Assembly: GCA_947243795.1 (NCBI GenBank)
Contig: OX365934.1
Span: 310,001-374,000 of the forward strand
From: Saccharomyces uvarum
Taxonomy: Eukaryota > Ascomycota > Saccharomycetes > Saccharomycetales > Saccharomycetaceae
Reading direction: 5' to 3'
DNA length: 64,000 bases
Below the pieces are notes generated by a model that had not been told where the DNA came from, did no database searches, and worked only from the letters and a program-made list of their open reading frames with translations. How positions within the stretch are numbered: position 1 is the stretch's first letter; each line of letters starts with the position of its first letter. Shown piece after piece: positions 18,332 through 29,338 of the stretch. The position numbers and the translations under genes were made by a program.

Positions 18332-21300
18332 CTATGTCTTTGAGGTTTCTGGAACTTTGAAATTATGGGCTCTGCCTTCTTCATATACGCTGTTCAAGAC
18401 CTTTTCAAAAATAGCTTTTCGCTTCAAGTCGAGATACTTTTTGTAAAGAATCAAGGCAGTGTGGGCGTCCTCAATTGAATCATGATTTCCTTCTTGGATA
18501 TTCATTCCTAATAAGACATATGCCAGATAACGCAATGAAAGGTATCTTTTCCCTTGCAAGAAGTATATGGCGGTGTCGCGAATTTGATTTCTTGGAACAT
18601 TAATGTTGATGTGTTTGAAATCATTGTTCAAACCATGCCCAACAAATATACAGCCCAGCTGCATCAGCAGCCAGACTTTTCGATATACAACATTTCTCTT
18701 CACGAGTCTTTTGGTACTCTTCTCAGGATCTAGATCACCGGGAAGAATACCGCTGTATCTTGTTAAGTAATCTTCTATGTGGTTTGTATTTACCACGTAA
18801 TCATCAACGAATGGTATTCCATACAAACCCCCTTCTTCGCCTCTTATAATGGATATTCTGGCAAGGGCTGTCCTTTTAGGTCTTATAACACTTCTGACCC
18901 CTTGATGATCAATTTCGCATAGTTCGCTTTGCAAAGAAACAAACTCGGCATCGATGGCAACTAAGGATCCAGATTTTGGAGCTTCATCATGTGTTAGTAG
19001 CTTATACTCGGATCTTGCGGTATCTCTAATTCCATTTGCAAAATGATCACGGTATAGTATGTCATAGTTGATAGAATACGTATCCACAGAAAAGAAGGGC
19101 TTCCGAAGCTCTTCCGCATCGCAATATATGATTATTTCTGGTGTTTTCCAAGGATATGACATCTTAAGCGCTTCTTCTTCTGATATTTCGACAACAAGAT
19201 AATCATTAAACATGAGCCATTTAAAGTTATTCTCCCTTGAATTATATTTTCTGACGTAGGTTACCAGACGTGTCTCATTATTGTTATCGGTGATTTTGGC
19301 TACATAACCGTTCAATTCGTATTTGAATATGTGGCCTGTGCCTTTCAACTCGGATGCTGCTGGTCGCAAAATTGCCTTGTTCTTTATGATGCTTCCATAA
19401 AACTCGTTGATCAACCAATTCTTGGATGATCTTATATTAGACAGCTCAGTATCCAATAATGATAATTCCAGTGATAGCACTGAGGGCAAATTCTTAACTG
19501 TATTCTCCTGTGTAATGATATCGTTTTTGCCGCAGGTAGGACAAATGCTGTTCTTTTGAATGGAATTTTTCATGGCATATTCAATGTACGGTAGAATATT
19601 TTGGCCATTATTCTTTTTATTCAATTGCTTGATTACAGTTTTATTGATTCCAGCTATCGATAACGAGGGTAGAAGTTTAACGGCAGTATCATAGTGATCA
19701 CAGCCAGAATGTGTTCTTATTTCTGTTTCCAAACCGAAACATTGGTTGAGCGTGATATTATGATTCACAGTCTGCGCTTCTTCTTTTATGAGTTGTGAAA
19801 GTAAAAATCGGTTAAATTTTTGAGGCATATTACGTTTGATGCTTTCAGAAGAACTAAAACCTTCGATGCTTTCCCCTATGCACAAAGATTCTAAGTACTC
19901 TTCCAAATGATCTTGCGGCACATTGTTGTCTAAATATCTTTTATCCGTCAAAGATTTTAATGAAGCTTGAAAGTTGGTAGAGCTGCAAATTTTTCCATTC
20001 GATCTATCCATCATATCAAAAAGGTAACCGAGATCAGTAAGCAAAGCAGTTTCGAAATTTTCATCCTTCAAGCATCCAACCACGAAATTAAACATTTCAG
20101 GAATAAAACGGTATAATTGTATGATAGCATTGGTATAATGGTTATCGACGTCTGGATCTAATCCGGAGTACTCAGTGTTATTGAAGGGAGTGAAATCAAA
20201 GTTATCCGTACCAAACCTGCCTGTCGTCAATGGCAGTCTACTGTACGCTGGCGGTACTTCATATTTATTCGTTGCCGCGTACACCTGTATATCGCTGGTT
20301 TCTAAACCGGTGGTTATCTGTTTCCTTAAATCTCTTAAACAGACATAATCCGGTAAAGTGTTTCTCATTCCATATTTGGTGCGATCATATCGTAACAGGG
20401 GAAATTCTTGTGTGCTTAGTTTCTCATTTTGACTTGAAATTACAGCAGTGTTACTTTTAAGTTTACCGCTTGATGGTAGAGGAGGCTTACCTGATAGCTG
20501 TGGTATGGTACCTTCACTTTTAAAAACTACATGAGGCCACGCAGATAATAGTTTATCAAGGTAGTAAGGCATACCCACCGAGCTCAATGGATATGTTTCG
20601 TCGTCTATTGATATAGGGCTGTCAGATGTAGCATCGTTGAAGTAGTCTGGGTATGCCAGCATTTCAGGAGTATTGGTAAACATCCCCATATTATTTGAAG
20701 ATCTCCGCCATGTGTCTAGATGGTTATCAGCCTCTAGTATCCCTAATACGTCACCATTGGGTGATAAAGAAAACTCTTTGATTGACTGACAAGGATGAAC
20801 GTATTGTGTTCTCAAAGTTGGATTGGAAAGATCGATAAAATCAAAAGAGCCAGAACTAGAACCAACGATCATAACAGTAGGAAGCAAAGGATGTAATTGA
20901 ACAAAGTCTGCACCACCAGACCCCATAGTTGTTCCCTTGGAAAAAGAAACAGGAGGAAGTTGACGCATTGTTCTTAGATCGTAGACATTCACAAATGGAT
21001 CAGCATATAAGTTGTAAAATCTTTTGGATTTTCCTACCGTAACCAACGTATTATCACGTAAGTCCATTCCGGATATGGACGCGGAGTGTGCGTTGAAGGA
21101 TTTGATTGTTCGATTTGAAGTTGGATCTATCAAATCTACAGATCCGGTTTGTCTTCCAACAGATAGGATCTTATTATTAGAAGAAAGCAGCTTCACTTTA
21201 GATGAATAATTCAGAAGTGAGTCCAAGCAACCTTTGTTCAGATCAATTGAGGCAATGCCCCAATTTGTATTGTCACCACCACAGTAAATATTATTCTGTA

Positions 21301-21679
21301 ACGAATGAGGGGCATAGCACATAGTATTCAATTCACTAAACGCAGCAATATCGATACTCGTTAAATTCAGTTTAGTAACACCTCTTCTATTTGCAAAATG
21401 CAAGGAATCTTCGCTAATGGATAAAATACCATCTCGATGACTGAGAATATCCTTGACGGAACTTCCGCCTATGTGACCCCTATATCGTGTATATAATTGA
21501 AAGTTTGGATCGTACGAGGATATACATCCGTAGCTGTCTCCACTCCATACTAGATTTGCCTTCTCATCGAAGCTAATTATAGTAACTTCCTTATCTCTAT
21601 TATCAAAACGAAAATACGGCTTTTTCAAGTGCTCAGAAAGATCAACAGGATTGTTGAAAAGATGTTGCCAATTATTCAT
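18332..21679 (-). CDS. PAN2: Poly(A) nuclease deadenylase subunit Pan2
   Basis: This 1115-residue catalytic subunit of the Pan2-Pan3 deadenylase trims mRNA poly(A) tails. In order it has an N-terminal WD40 propeller (about 1-340), a linker that binds Pan3, an inactive ubiquitin-hydrolase-like domain (about 450-830) and a C-terminal DEDD-family 3'-5' exonuclease. Exonuclease motifs are intact: AIDAEFVSLQ (near 910), VGHGLNNDF and HDSIEDAHTAL. A CPTCGKND zinc-type motif lies in the middle domain. Length matches S. cerevisiae. It is divergent from SPC105. Confidence 0.97.
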   Translation of the reverse strand: MNNWQHLFNNPVDLSEHLKKPYFRFDNRDKEVTIISFDEKANLVWSGDSYGCISSYDPNFQLYTRYRGHIGGSSVKDILSHRDGILSISEDSLHFANRRGVTKLNLTSIDIAAFSELNTMCYAPHSLQNNIYCGGDNTNWGIASIDLNKGCLDSLLNYSSKVKLLSSNNKILSVGRQTGSVDLIDPTSNRTIKSFNAHSASISGMDLRDNTLVTVGKSKRFYNLYADPFVNVYDLRTMRQLPPVSFSKGTTMGSGGADFVQLHPLLPTVMIVGSSSGSFDFIDLSNPTLRTQYVHPCQSIKEFSLSPNGDVLGILEADNHLDTWRRSSNNMGMFTNTPEMLAYPDYFNDATSDSPISIDDETYPLSSVGMPYYLDKLLSAWPHVVFKSEGTIPQLSGKPPLPSSGKLKSNTAVISSQNEKLSTQEFPLLRYDRTKYGMRNTLPDYVCLRDLRKQITTGLETSDIQVYAATNKYEVPPAYSRLPLTTGRFGTDNFDFTPFNNTEYSGLDPDVDNHYTNAIIQLYRFIPEMFNFVVGCLKDENFETALLTDLGYLFDMMDRSNGKICSSTNFQASLKSLTDKRYLDNNVPQDHLEEYLESLCIGESIEGFSSSESIKRNMPQKFNRFLLSQLIKEEAQTVNHNITLNQCFGLETEIRTHSGCDHYDTAVKLLPSLSIAGINKTVIKQLNKKNNGQNILPYIEYAMKNSIQKNSICPTCGKNDIITQENTVKNLPSVLSLELSLLDTELSNIRSSKNWLINEFYGSIIKNKAILRPAASELKGTGHIFKYELNGYVAKITDNNNETRLVTYVRKYNSRENNFKWLMFNDYLVVEISEEEALKMSYPWKTPEIIIYCDAEELRKPFFSVDTYSINYDILYRDHFANGIRDTARSEYKLLTHDEAPKSGSLVAIDAEFVSLQSELCEIDHQGVRSVIRPKRTALARISIIRGEEGGLYGIPFVDDYVVNTNHIEDYLTRYSGILPGDLDPEKSTKRLVKRNVVYRKVWLLMQLGCIFVGHGLNNDFKHININVPRNQIRDTAIYFLQGKRYLSLRYLAYVLLGMNIQEGNHDSIEDAHTALILYKKYLDLKRKAIFEKVLNSVYEEGRAHNFKVPETSKT

Positions 21680-22089
21680 TATACATTCACCATTCAGAAA
21701 CTCACGTATAGCGGCTGTCTTCTAGTAATTATTGGTAGGTAATATAGTTCAAAACAAAAAGTAAGCAAATAAAAAAAAATAGGGGGGGAAAAAAGATGAT
21801 AAAATGAAGGCGTGTAATATAACGAGAATCTGTATCTTGATGGCTCTATTTCTAGTACTTCCTATGTCTGTACTGCAATCTATTCCTCTATCCTAATGCT
21901 TAAAGCCTGTTCCTTTTCCATTATTCTCTCATTGAACAAAACAATACGCGAAAGAAAAGGTGCCACCCGCCCGGGAAAGAGTATAAACAAATAAACAGTG
22001 GCCAAACAAACGTTAGTTAGGAACCTGCCGGTCAGTGATCAGGTGGTTAGCAGCTGTAATTGCGACGTGGTTTGTGCTGTATAATTGTA
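21680..22089. other. Divergent promoter PAN2/SPC105
   Basis: Shared upstream region of two divergent genes. It contains A-rich and G-rich tracts (near 21770-21795) and a GC-rich CACCCGCCCGGG patch (21963-21974). No gene seen. Confidence 0.5.
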
Positions 22090-24819
22090 ATGACAATGAA
22101 ATTAGACGATGACGGTGGAAGTACAGAAAAGGATAAAGATGTGGGGCCAGGGAAGGGCATTCTCAAGCAAAACCCAAACTCACAGATGACTGCGAACTTT
22201 TTGGAAAGCTCAGGAATTCGTATTCCCACCAGAATAATAACGAAAAAGGATGTCCTAGATGGGAACAATACGACGTCTAGGATCAACACCTCTACCTTGC
22301 AGAACAAAGCAAATAGAAGAGTTTCCTTTGCTCCTGATGTTACGTTACACAGTTTTACATTTGTACCTGAACAAAACAATGAAGCTAAAGAACCCAGACG
22401 TAGGAAAAACACGAATAATAGCCCCACGAAAAAATTTAGTCAAGAGGACCTTTTTGTAACGTCTACTCAAATCGACGATGCTCGAAGACAAGAAACCGGC
22501 GATAATGAAGATGTCGATGCCTCTGGAATGGAGTTTACAGAACCTCTACTCACAGCACCGGATGCTAACAAGGTTCCGCAGGATGATCTTACTTCAATGG
22601 AAATGACCGATATCTTCCCTCAAAGTATGAGGCCAGAGGGCCCGGATATAGGAGAAGAAAGGAATGAGTCGTCTGAGCAAGTTGACGAAGCTGAAAAAAT
22701 ACGAGAGGAAACCATGGAATTGACTGGCATACATTATGTACACAATTTTGGTGCTACTCCAGAGGAGATAGACGAAGGAGAGCCCATAGAACTCACGGCG
22801 TACGAGACTAACCCTTTTATTTCAAATAGTGCTGCGAAGTCCTCAAACCATGATTTGGAGAAAAGTGATGATAAAGAAAAAGGTGCACCGAAACCTGAAA
22901 ACCAGATAAATTCCTCTCAGCCAATGGAAATGACTGAAGTGTTCAATGCTGGCATACAGGGTGATGCTGACATCAGTGATGACGGTAATGAGATGGAACT
23001 GACACAAATTCAAACACGTTCTAATCACAGAAGTCCCCACAGTTATAATGAGGAACTTTCCTATAAGAAGTATATGACAACACCCAACAAAAGGCGTAAA
23101 TTGGATACTGTTTCTCATTTTGCGGTCTCTGTTACGACACCAGTTAAGGAGGGGGCGGATACTGGTGAGGAGGAGAATGATTTAGAGTTGATGGAAAAAA
23201 TGTCACCGATCACATTTAGTGATGTTGATAATAAGGTTGGAACTAAATCACATCGTGCGCCTATGACCGAAAGTGGCGTTGAAAACGCTGATATTGAAAT
23301 TGATAATGATTATCCAAAAGATGCGGAAGACAAGAATGAGAACAGCAACAAAGTACTTGAGCTAATAGGACCGCCTGAAACTGACAAAAGGACGCAGTCT
23401 GATATAGTCTTTCCCACACAAGACTACTCTTTACGAGAGTTTATCGATGAAGTGGGAGTAGGGTTTTTAGACACTAAACTAATAGATGGCCTGGATAAGA
23501 AAGTTAACTTTCCGCTCAATAGATCTAATTTCACGGAGACTCAACGAATAGAGAATGCATTCTCTGCCTACTATATCGATATACCCATTTTAGAAGTAGA
23601 GGCATTCAGATGTAAAGAGCTTTGGAGAAGTGTTAATGAATCCAAGAACAAATTCAAGGATTTTGAGGCCCAAATTGATCAATCTCATCCCCCTCTTTTG
23701 CTCCAAGAATATTTTTCCTCAAGTAATGAAATAAAGCAATTAATGAGGGATCAACTACAGTTGGTTAAAGGATACTCTAAGTTGGAGGCAGCAATGGAAT
23801 GGTACGAATGGAGGAAGAAACAACTGAACGGGTTAGAATTGGTTTTGGCGGAAAATTTAAGTATTTTGAAAGGAGAATGCGAAAAGTTAAATGAAGAACT
23901 TGAAAAGGTTAACGCTATAAGAGATAAAATACGAAACCTTAATGAATCAATAACGGAAGAGATAAGATCTTTTAAAAATTCACCATCTGGTTCTTACAAA
24001 CCTACTTTAATGAACAGGATCAAAATTGAGGCCTTCAAACAAGAATTAATGAAGCATTCCATATCTTTAAGGGCCTCTAATGATCTTACTCAAGAAATGC
24101 GTTCCATTAAGTTGACAATTGTAAATAAATCCAACGATTTGTTGACTTTAAGAAACGAGGTAGCAGCCATCGACAAGAAAATGGATAAGCGGATATTATT
24201 TACACGCTTTGATATACCAAAATTGCGGCATAATCTCAAGATTTTAGAGTCATTAACGGGCGTACGTTTCTTGAAGTTTTCAAAGTCAACACTTTCAATC
24301 GAATTTCTTCAATTGGATAATCTGAGAGTGGATGTTAATTTAACAACCTTTAGAAATAGCCCCATCAAGTCTATGAATGCTATTGATGACAACAAAACGG
24401 ACTCTACGAGTTACCATTTTTTCAGGATACTTTTGAAAAGTGTTGAGCCCGGAAACCAAGAGAACATATTTTCCAACTTGTTTATTGCCATGAAAAAGTG
24501 GGGTCCATTATTAAAGTATATAAAATTACTGAAGCTCTTGTTTCCAGTTAAAATCATTGAAAGTGAACATCACGAAGCGCTTCTGCAATTCAAAGATTAT
24601 GATAGAAGGAACAAGAGTGCAGTTTTTTACGGCATATCCTTATCATCCTTTGCCCAGGGAATATTCTCCGAAAATGGGCAGATTTCGATGAGAGTTCGCA
24701 TAACTTCTCAACAAGAATATTCGCCATCACGGGATGTACTTTCCGATAGAATAATTCACAAAATAAGCGGAATCCTCCCTTCATTCACTAAAAGTAGAAT
24801 ACACCTTGAATTTACATAA
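22090..24819 (+). CDS. SPC105: Outer kinetochore scaffold Spc105 (KNL1)
   Basis: This protein of about 909 residues is the KNL1-type subunit of the KMN network; it links microtubules to the spindle-assembly checkpoint. The N-terminus has GILK and RRVSFAPD, the paired PP1 (Glc7) docking motifs. Six MELT-type repeats follow (MEFTEPL, MEMTDIF, MELTGIH, IELTAYE, MEMTEVF, MELTQIQ), which Mps1 phosphorylates to recruit Bub1-Bub3. A coiled coil (about 510-690) and a C-terminal RWD region come next, ending RIHLEFT. The frame is open further upstream but without an ATG; 22090 (MTMK) and 22096 (MKLDD) are both possible starts. MAD1, another checkpoint gene, lies in the same window. Confidence 0.95.
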   Translation: MTMKLDDDGGSTEKDKDVGPGKGILKQNPNSQMTANFLESSGIRIPTRIITKKDVLDGNNTTSRINTSTLQNKANRRVSFAPDVTLHSFTFVPEQNNEAKEPRRRKNTNNSPTKKFSQEDLFVTSTQIDDARRQETGDNEDVDASGMEFTEPLLTAPDANKVPQDDLTSMEMTDIFPQSMRPEGPDIGEERNESSEQVDEAEKIREETMELTGIHYVHNFGATPEEIDEGEPIELTAYETNPFISNSAAKSSNHDLEKSDDKEKGAPKPENQINSSQPMEMTEVFNAGIQGDADISDDGNEMELTQIQTRSNHRSPHSYNEELSYKKYMTTPNKRRKLDTVSHFAVSVTTPVKEGADTGEEENDLELMEKMSPITFSDVDNKVGTKSHRAPMTESGVENADIEIDNDYPKDAEDKNENSNKVLELIGPPETDKRTQSDIVFPTQDYSLREFIDEVGVGFLDTKLIDGLDKKVNFPLNRSNFTETQRIENAFSAYYIDIPILEVEAFRCKELWRSVNESKNKFKDFEAQIDQSHPPLLLQEYFSSSNEIKQLMRDQLQLVKGYSKLEAAMEWYEWRKKQLNGLELVLAENLSILKGECEKLNEELEKVNAIRDKIRNLNESITEEIRSFKNSPSGSYKPTLMNRIKIEAFKQELMKHSISLRASNDLTQEMRSIKLTIVNKSNDLLTLRNEVAAIDKKMDKRILFTRFDIPKLRHNLKILESLTGVRFLKFSKSTLSIEFLQLDNLRVDVNLTTFRNSPIKSMNAIDDNKTDSTSYHFFRILLKSVEPGNQENIFSNLFIAMKKWGPLLKYIKLLKLLFPVKIIESEHHEALLQFKDYDRRNKSAVFYGISLSSFAQGIFSENGQISMRVRITSQQEYSPSRDVLSDRIIHKISGILPSFTKSRIHLEFT

Positions 24820-25108
24820 ATCTTTTATAATAATACGAATGACTGTTAGCGATAATTCATCTTTTTTTGGTTTTTGACGAAAGTTTTTCAACTAACCCCG
24901 TCGGCAAGAAAGTTCAAACATTCTAAAGAAAGGCTCGAAAAATTTTTGGGCAAAACAACAGATACATCAAAAGGGTCACTGAGAGATAGGTGGTTTTAAT
25001 CAGCATACCAAAACATAGAAGAAACTATATCACTTATATATTTCTTTTTGTTTTATACTCAACATTGCATTTTAGAATCACTAGCAAAGGAAAAGCAATA
25101 GGCACCTT

Positions 25109-28100
25109 ATGTTCAATAAAAGTGCAAATGGCGGTTTCACCTTCGGAAACCAAAACACATCGACACCGACTTCCACACCAGCACAGCCCGCCAATTCCCT
25201 TCAATTTCCCCAGAAATCTACCGGATTATTTGGGAACGTCAATGCTAATGCAAATACTTCAACACCTAGCCCTACCGGTGGTTTGTTCAATGCTAATTCG
25301 AATTCTAATACTTTAAGCCAACAACCGCCCAGTAATTCACTATTCGGCAATAAACCAACACAACCATCAGGTGGGTTGTTTGGTGGTGCAAGCAATGCTA
25401 CCTCCAAAAACGCCGGAAGTTTATTTGGAAATAACAACTCCACAGTAAATCCAACGGGCTCCACAGGATTGTTCGGTAACAATTCTACAGGGTCCAGTGC
25501 ATCAAACGGCAGTTTATTTGGAAATACTATTAATACAGGTTCTAATGCATCGACCGGTGGTTTATTTGGTAATAGTAATAATAATAATAATATTAATAGT
25601 AATGCAGCTACTACTATACAAAGTGGTGGTTTGTTTGGAAAGCCGATTGCGAACACTACCAACTCTACTGTTGGATCCGGGGGGCTGTTTGGAAACACCT
25701 CCTCAACGAATTCGTCTGCAGGGTTATTTGGATCTAATAGCTCGCAAGGACCAGCAGGCCTGATCGGACAAAAGCCTGGTGTTTCAACCACTGGGACAGG
25801 GTTGTTTGGAAATAATAATACAACTTTTGCGCAATCTGCCGACGCTGTCGGAGGTATGTCAACCAATCCATACGGTATTAATGTAAGCAATGTGCCAGTG
25901 GCAGTCACTAATATGCCAAGATCTATTACATCTTCTCTGCCAAATGGCGACGGTAAATCATGTGAATTATCTAAACCAATTGAAAATAGAAGGACATCTT
26001 CATTTTCTTCCACAAGCTCAGCTAAAACTCCTTTACCACGTGCATCAGAATCAAGTTTAGTAAGTAAGTTAAGCACCAGACTAAAAACCAATCAGAAAAG
26101 TGCGACCCCCAATGGAATTTTCTCGCCATCTTACAACAAACCGTGGTTGACTGGAACGAGCTCAAACTCTTTAGTAAGTGACATTTCTTCTTCCAAACCA
26201 ACCACTATGAATTCAAGTGAAAACACAGACTATACGGCTAACGGATTCAACTTTTTATCCTCTCAAAAAACCGATCTATTCGAATTACGTAAGTTGAAAA
26301 TTGACTCCAACAGAAGCGCTGCAAAAAAATTGAAATTGCTATCAGGCAGTTCAGTTACCACGAAAGGGTATATTCAGGACGAACAATTTTCATTTAAAGA
26401 TGAATTGATAGCCAAAACTAATAAGGGAAGTAACACCAATACTGAAGAAAATAACGATAACGATGGCCCTTACTTAGATGGAAAGGATCAAACAAGTGAT
26501 TTGTATACCAAACGAGATGAAAGTAATGTACAAAGTGAGACCTCACAAAATTCTGATTATTGGTGCTCCCCTTCACCAGAACAGTTGGAGCTTTCATCAT
26601 TGAAGCAATTAAGTGCTGTCTCAAATTTCGTCATAGGTAGAAAAGGCTACGGTTGCATTACGTTTAACTATGATGTAGATCTTACCACTTTTGTCAGAGA
26701 TTTTAGAGAAGAACTATTTGGTAAAACTGTAATATTCCGTTCATCCAAGACTGTTGAAGTTTATCCTGACGAAGATACTAAACCTCCAGTTGGGTATGGG
26801 TTAAATGTTCCTGCTACTATTACCTTAGAGAACGTCTACCCTGTGGATAAAAAAACTAAAAGACCAATGACGGATACTTCGAAATTTGCAGAATTTCAAA
26901 TTTTCGACAGAAAACTCAGAAACATGAGAGAAATGAATTTCATATCCTATAATCCGTTTGGTGGTATTTGGACATTCAAAGTCAGCCATTTTAGCATTTG
27001 GGGTTTGGTTAATGAAGAGGATGCGGAAATAGATGAAGGAGATTTAGAGAAGGATAAAAATGAAGTTGAGAATCCCTTAAAAAAGGTACGCACATTAGCA
27101 CAATCGAAGCCATTGAATGAAGAGATGATTGTTAAGACGAATGGTACGTCCGGATGTTTAGCCGATAAAGAAGACTCTATTATCGAAGAAAAAGCATACG
27201 AACCTGATGTGTCTGAGGCAGACTTTGAGGGAATTGAAGTTTCTCCTAAATTGGATGTTTCTAAAGATTGGGTAGAGCAATTAACCTTGGCTGGTACCTC
27301 ATTACGTTCCGTATTCACTACTTCTAAAGAATTGTCTAAACCCTGTCAAGATGAAATAGATTTACTATTTGCCGAATTCAATGACGAAATTGAAAAGGAA
27401 AAACGCATCATGAAGGAAAGAAGATTTACTGCTCCCTACACATTTGCCAAATTTTCGGGAGGTTCGATGCTATTAACGAAATCTACGTCTAATAAAACGG
27501 GTGTGTCTATTCAGCGCTTACCAAGTGAGTTGAAAAGAGACTTTTTATTTAGTGATCTGTACTTGGACAGGCAAATTGAAAAAGTTACCATCAAATCAAG
27601 AGATTCAAACTCATATCCATACGTTGTTGAGAGTTCCCTGCTCTTCAAAGACGTCTTGAATTATATGAAGAAGACCTCTAAGGACTACAGCTTATGGAGA
27701 CTTTCATCTATTTTGTTTGACCCTATCTCTTACCCATATGAGGTCAACAATGTTCAAGCAAAAATAGCATTACTGAAAAGGGAAAGACATCGTCAACTAA
27801 CCTCGTGGATTGTTGGTCAAATTACTGTCGAAGTTAACGAAAAAAGTAAGAGCTCTTCCAACATAATCGAACAAATATTCTTACACTTGATGTTGAATGA
27901 TGTTGTAAGCGCCTCTAAATTAGCAATTGAGTCCAATAATGCACATCTAAGTGTGCTAATATCCTACCTAGGCTCAAATGATCCTAGAGTTCGTGATCTA
28001 GCAACACTGCAGTTACAAAAGTGGTCTACTGGCGGTAGTAGCGTTGACAAATACGTCTCGAGAATTTACAAACTATTAAGCGGTTCGCCCTTTGAAGGTC

Positions 28101-29107
28101 TATTTTCTTTAAAGGAGCTTGAGTATGAATTCAGTTGGTTATGTCTTCTAAATTTGACATTATGCTACGGTGAAATAGATGAGCATTCGCTAGAAGCTCT
28201 CGTTCAATCCCATGCAAGTAGGTTTCCTTCATCTTGTGATGATCCGATTGGTTTTGTTTTCCAATTATACGCGGCAAATGAAAATACAGAAAAGCTATAT
28301 AAGGATGTTAGACAACAAACTAAAGCCCTAGATGTACAGTTTTGTTGGTACCTAATCCAAACTTTAAGGTTCAACAAGACCCGTGTTTTTTCAGACGAAA
28401 CTAGTGATGAAGCTACATTTGCTTTTGCAGCCCAATTAGAGTTTGCACAGTTACATAGCCATTCTCTCTTCGTTTCCTGCTTTTTAAGTGACAATGCTGT
28501 TGCAGAGGATATTATTAAAAGAATCGTTACACGTGAAATATCACTATTGCAAGAAACCCCAAATGACCACATCTTAGAGAAATTGAAGATTCCTTCAGAA
28601 CTGATTTTCAATGCTAAGGCCTTGGAAGATAAATATGAAGGCAATTATCTTTCTGAAGTACAGAACTTACTCAAGGGTTCATCTTATAGTTCGGCAGAAA
28701 AGACAATTGTAACGGTGCTGGGACCAAGACTTTTGTTATCGAACGATCAAATACAGAATGGGGAACTGGAAATTCTAAGAAAAATTCTTAACGAATTCCC
28801 GGATCCCGAGAAGGATAAATGGAGCGTGAGTATGAAAGTTTTTGAAGACTACTTAAGGTTTATATTAGACGATGTCGAAACATCGGAAACGATCCACTCG
28901 TTAATTAATGGTATGAAGATATTCTACGAAGAAAATAAGCATAATCGTGAAGTTCCTGCATGTTGTAATGTTATGTCTGAAAAAATTGTTTCGAACCTCC
29001 TAAAAAAGAACAGCCCTATCATCGACGATTCCAAGAGCAAATTGCTTGGCCTTCCTTTAGGGCAACCCGAAAAGGCATACCTAAAGAGCGAATTTGCCAA
29101 AATTTAA
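25109..29107 (+). CDS. NUP145: Nucleoporin Nup145 precursor (self-cleaving)
   Basis: This 1332-residue precursor yields Nup145N and Nup145C, the counterparts of Nup98 and Nup96. The N-terminal 220 residues carry many GLFG repeats (GGLFGN, TGLFGN, AGLFGS) with Asn-rich spacers. The autoproteolytic domain ends VSHFSIWG, with His627-Phe628-Ser629, so cleavage is expected between Phe628 and Ser629 as at HFS in S. cerevisiae. The C-terminal product joins the Nup84 complex together with Seh1, which is also encoded in this window. Overall length is slightly greater than the 1317 residues of S. cerevisiae, mainly from repeat-region changes. Confidence 0.97.
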   Translation: MFNKSANGGFTFGNQNTSTPTSTPAQPANSLQFPQKSTGLFGNVNANANTSTPSPTGGLFNANSNSNTLSQQPPSNSLFGNKPTQPSGGLFGGASNATSKNAGSLFGNNNSTVNPTGSTGLFGNNSTGSSASNGSLFGNTINTGSNASTGGLFGNSNNNNNINSNAATTIQSGGLFGKPIANTTNSTVGSGGLFGNTSSTNSSAGLFGSNSSQGPAGLIGQKPGVSTTGTGLFGNNNTTFAQSADAVGGMSTNPYGINVSNVPVAVTNMPRSITSSLPNGDGKSCELSKPIENRRTSSFSSTSSAKTPLPRASESSLVSKLSTRLKTNQKSATPNGIFSPSYNKPWLTGTSSNSLVSDISSSKPTTMNSSENTDYTANGFNFLSSQKTDLFELRKLKIDSNRSAAKKLKLLSGSSVTTKGYIQDEQFSFKDELIAKTNKGSNTNTEENNDNDGPYLDGKDQTSDLYTKRDESNVQSETSQNSDYWCSPSPEQLELSSLKQLSAVSNFVIGRKGYGCITFNYDVDLTTFVRDFREELFGKTVIFRSSKTVEVYPDEDTKPPVGYGLNVPATITLENVYPVDKKTKRPMTDTSKFAEFQIFDRKLRNMREMNFISYNPFGGIWTFKVSHFSIWGLVNEEDAEIDEGDLEKDKNEVENPLKKVRTLAQSKPLNEEMIVKTNGTSGCLADKEDSIIEEKAYEPDVSEADFEGIEVSPKLDVSKDWVEQLTLAGTSLRSVFTTSKELSKPCQDEIDLLFAEFNDEIEKEKRIMKERRFTAPYTFAKFSGGSMLLTKSTSNKTGVSIQRLPSELKRDFLFSDLYLDRQIEKVTIKSRDSNSYPYVVESSLLFKDVLNYMKKTSKDYSLWRLSSILFDPISYPYEVNNVQAKIALLKRERHRQLTSWIVGQITVEVNEKSKSSSNIIEQIFLHLMLNDVVSASKLAIESNNAHLSVLISYLGSNDPRVRDLATLQLQKWSTGGSSVDKYVSRIYKLLSGSPFEGLFSLKELEYEFSWLCLLNLTLCYGEIDEHSLEALVQSHASRFPSSCDDPIGFVFQLYAANENTEKLYKDVRQQTKALDVQFCWYLIQTLRFNKTRVFSDETSDEATFAFAAQLEFAQLHSHSLFVSCFLSDNAVAEDIIKRIVTREISLLQETPNDHILEKLKIPSELIFNAKALEDKYEGNYLSEVQNLLKGSSYSSAEKTIVTVLGPRLLLSNDQIQNGELEILRKILNEFPDPEKDKWSVSMKVFEDYLRFILDDVETSETIHSLINGMKIFYEENKHNREVPACCNVMSEKIVSNLLKKNSPIIDDSKSKLLGLPLGQPEKAYLKSEFAKI

Positions 29108-29209
29108 TGAAATGTACATATAAGAAAGAAGTAAATTATTTTATATCTTTAACAAAAACAAAGGGAGTGAAACTATAGACTATCCGTCATCTTTCCATAG
29201 TAAGTCATC

Positions 29210-29227
29210 ATATATATATATATATAT
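29210..29227. repeat. (TA)n microsatellite between NUP145 and NBP35
   Basis: About nine TA units lie in the short convergent 3' region of NUP145 and NBP35. It may contribute to 3'-end efficiency elements (TATATA), which are common yeast polyadenylation signals. Confidence 0.8.
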
Positions 29228-29338
29228 CTTTATTGAAAGAACATTGAATTTAGTGGAAAGTGAAATAGGAATGATCAGATTCAAATTACTCTAGTCTCTG
29301 TTGGTGCTATCATTTCAGTTGTGTTGTGATCAATGCAA

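Noticed and set aside
25201-26091. 296-codon minus-strand open frame opposite NUP145
   Set aside because: It is the antisense shadow of the GLFG/Asn-rich repeats, whose biased codons keep the opposite frame open.
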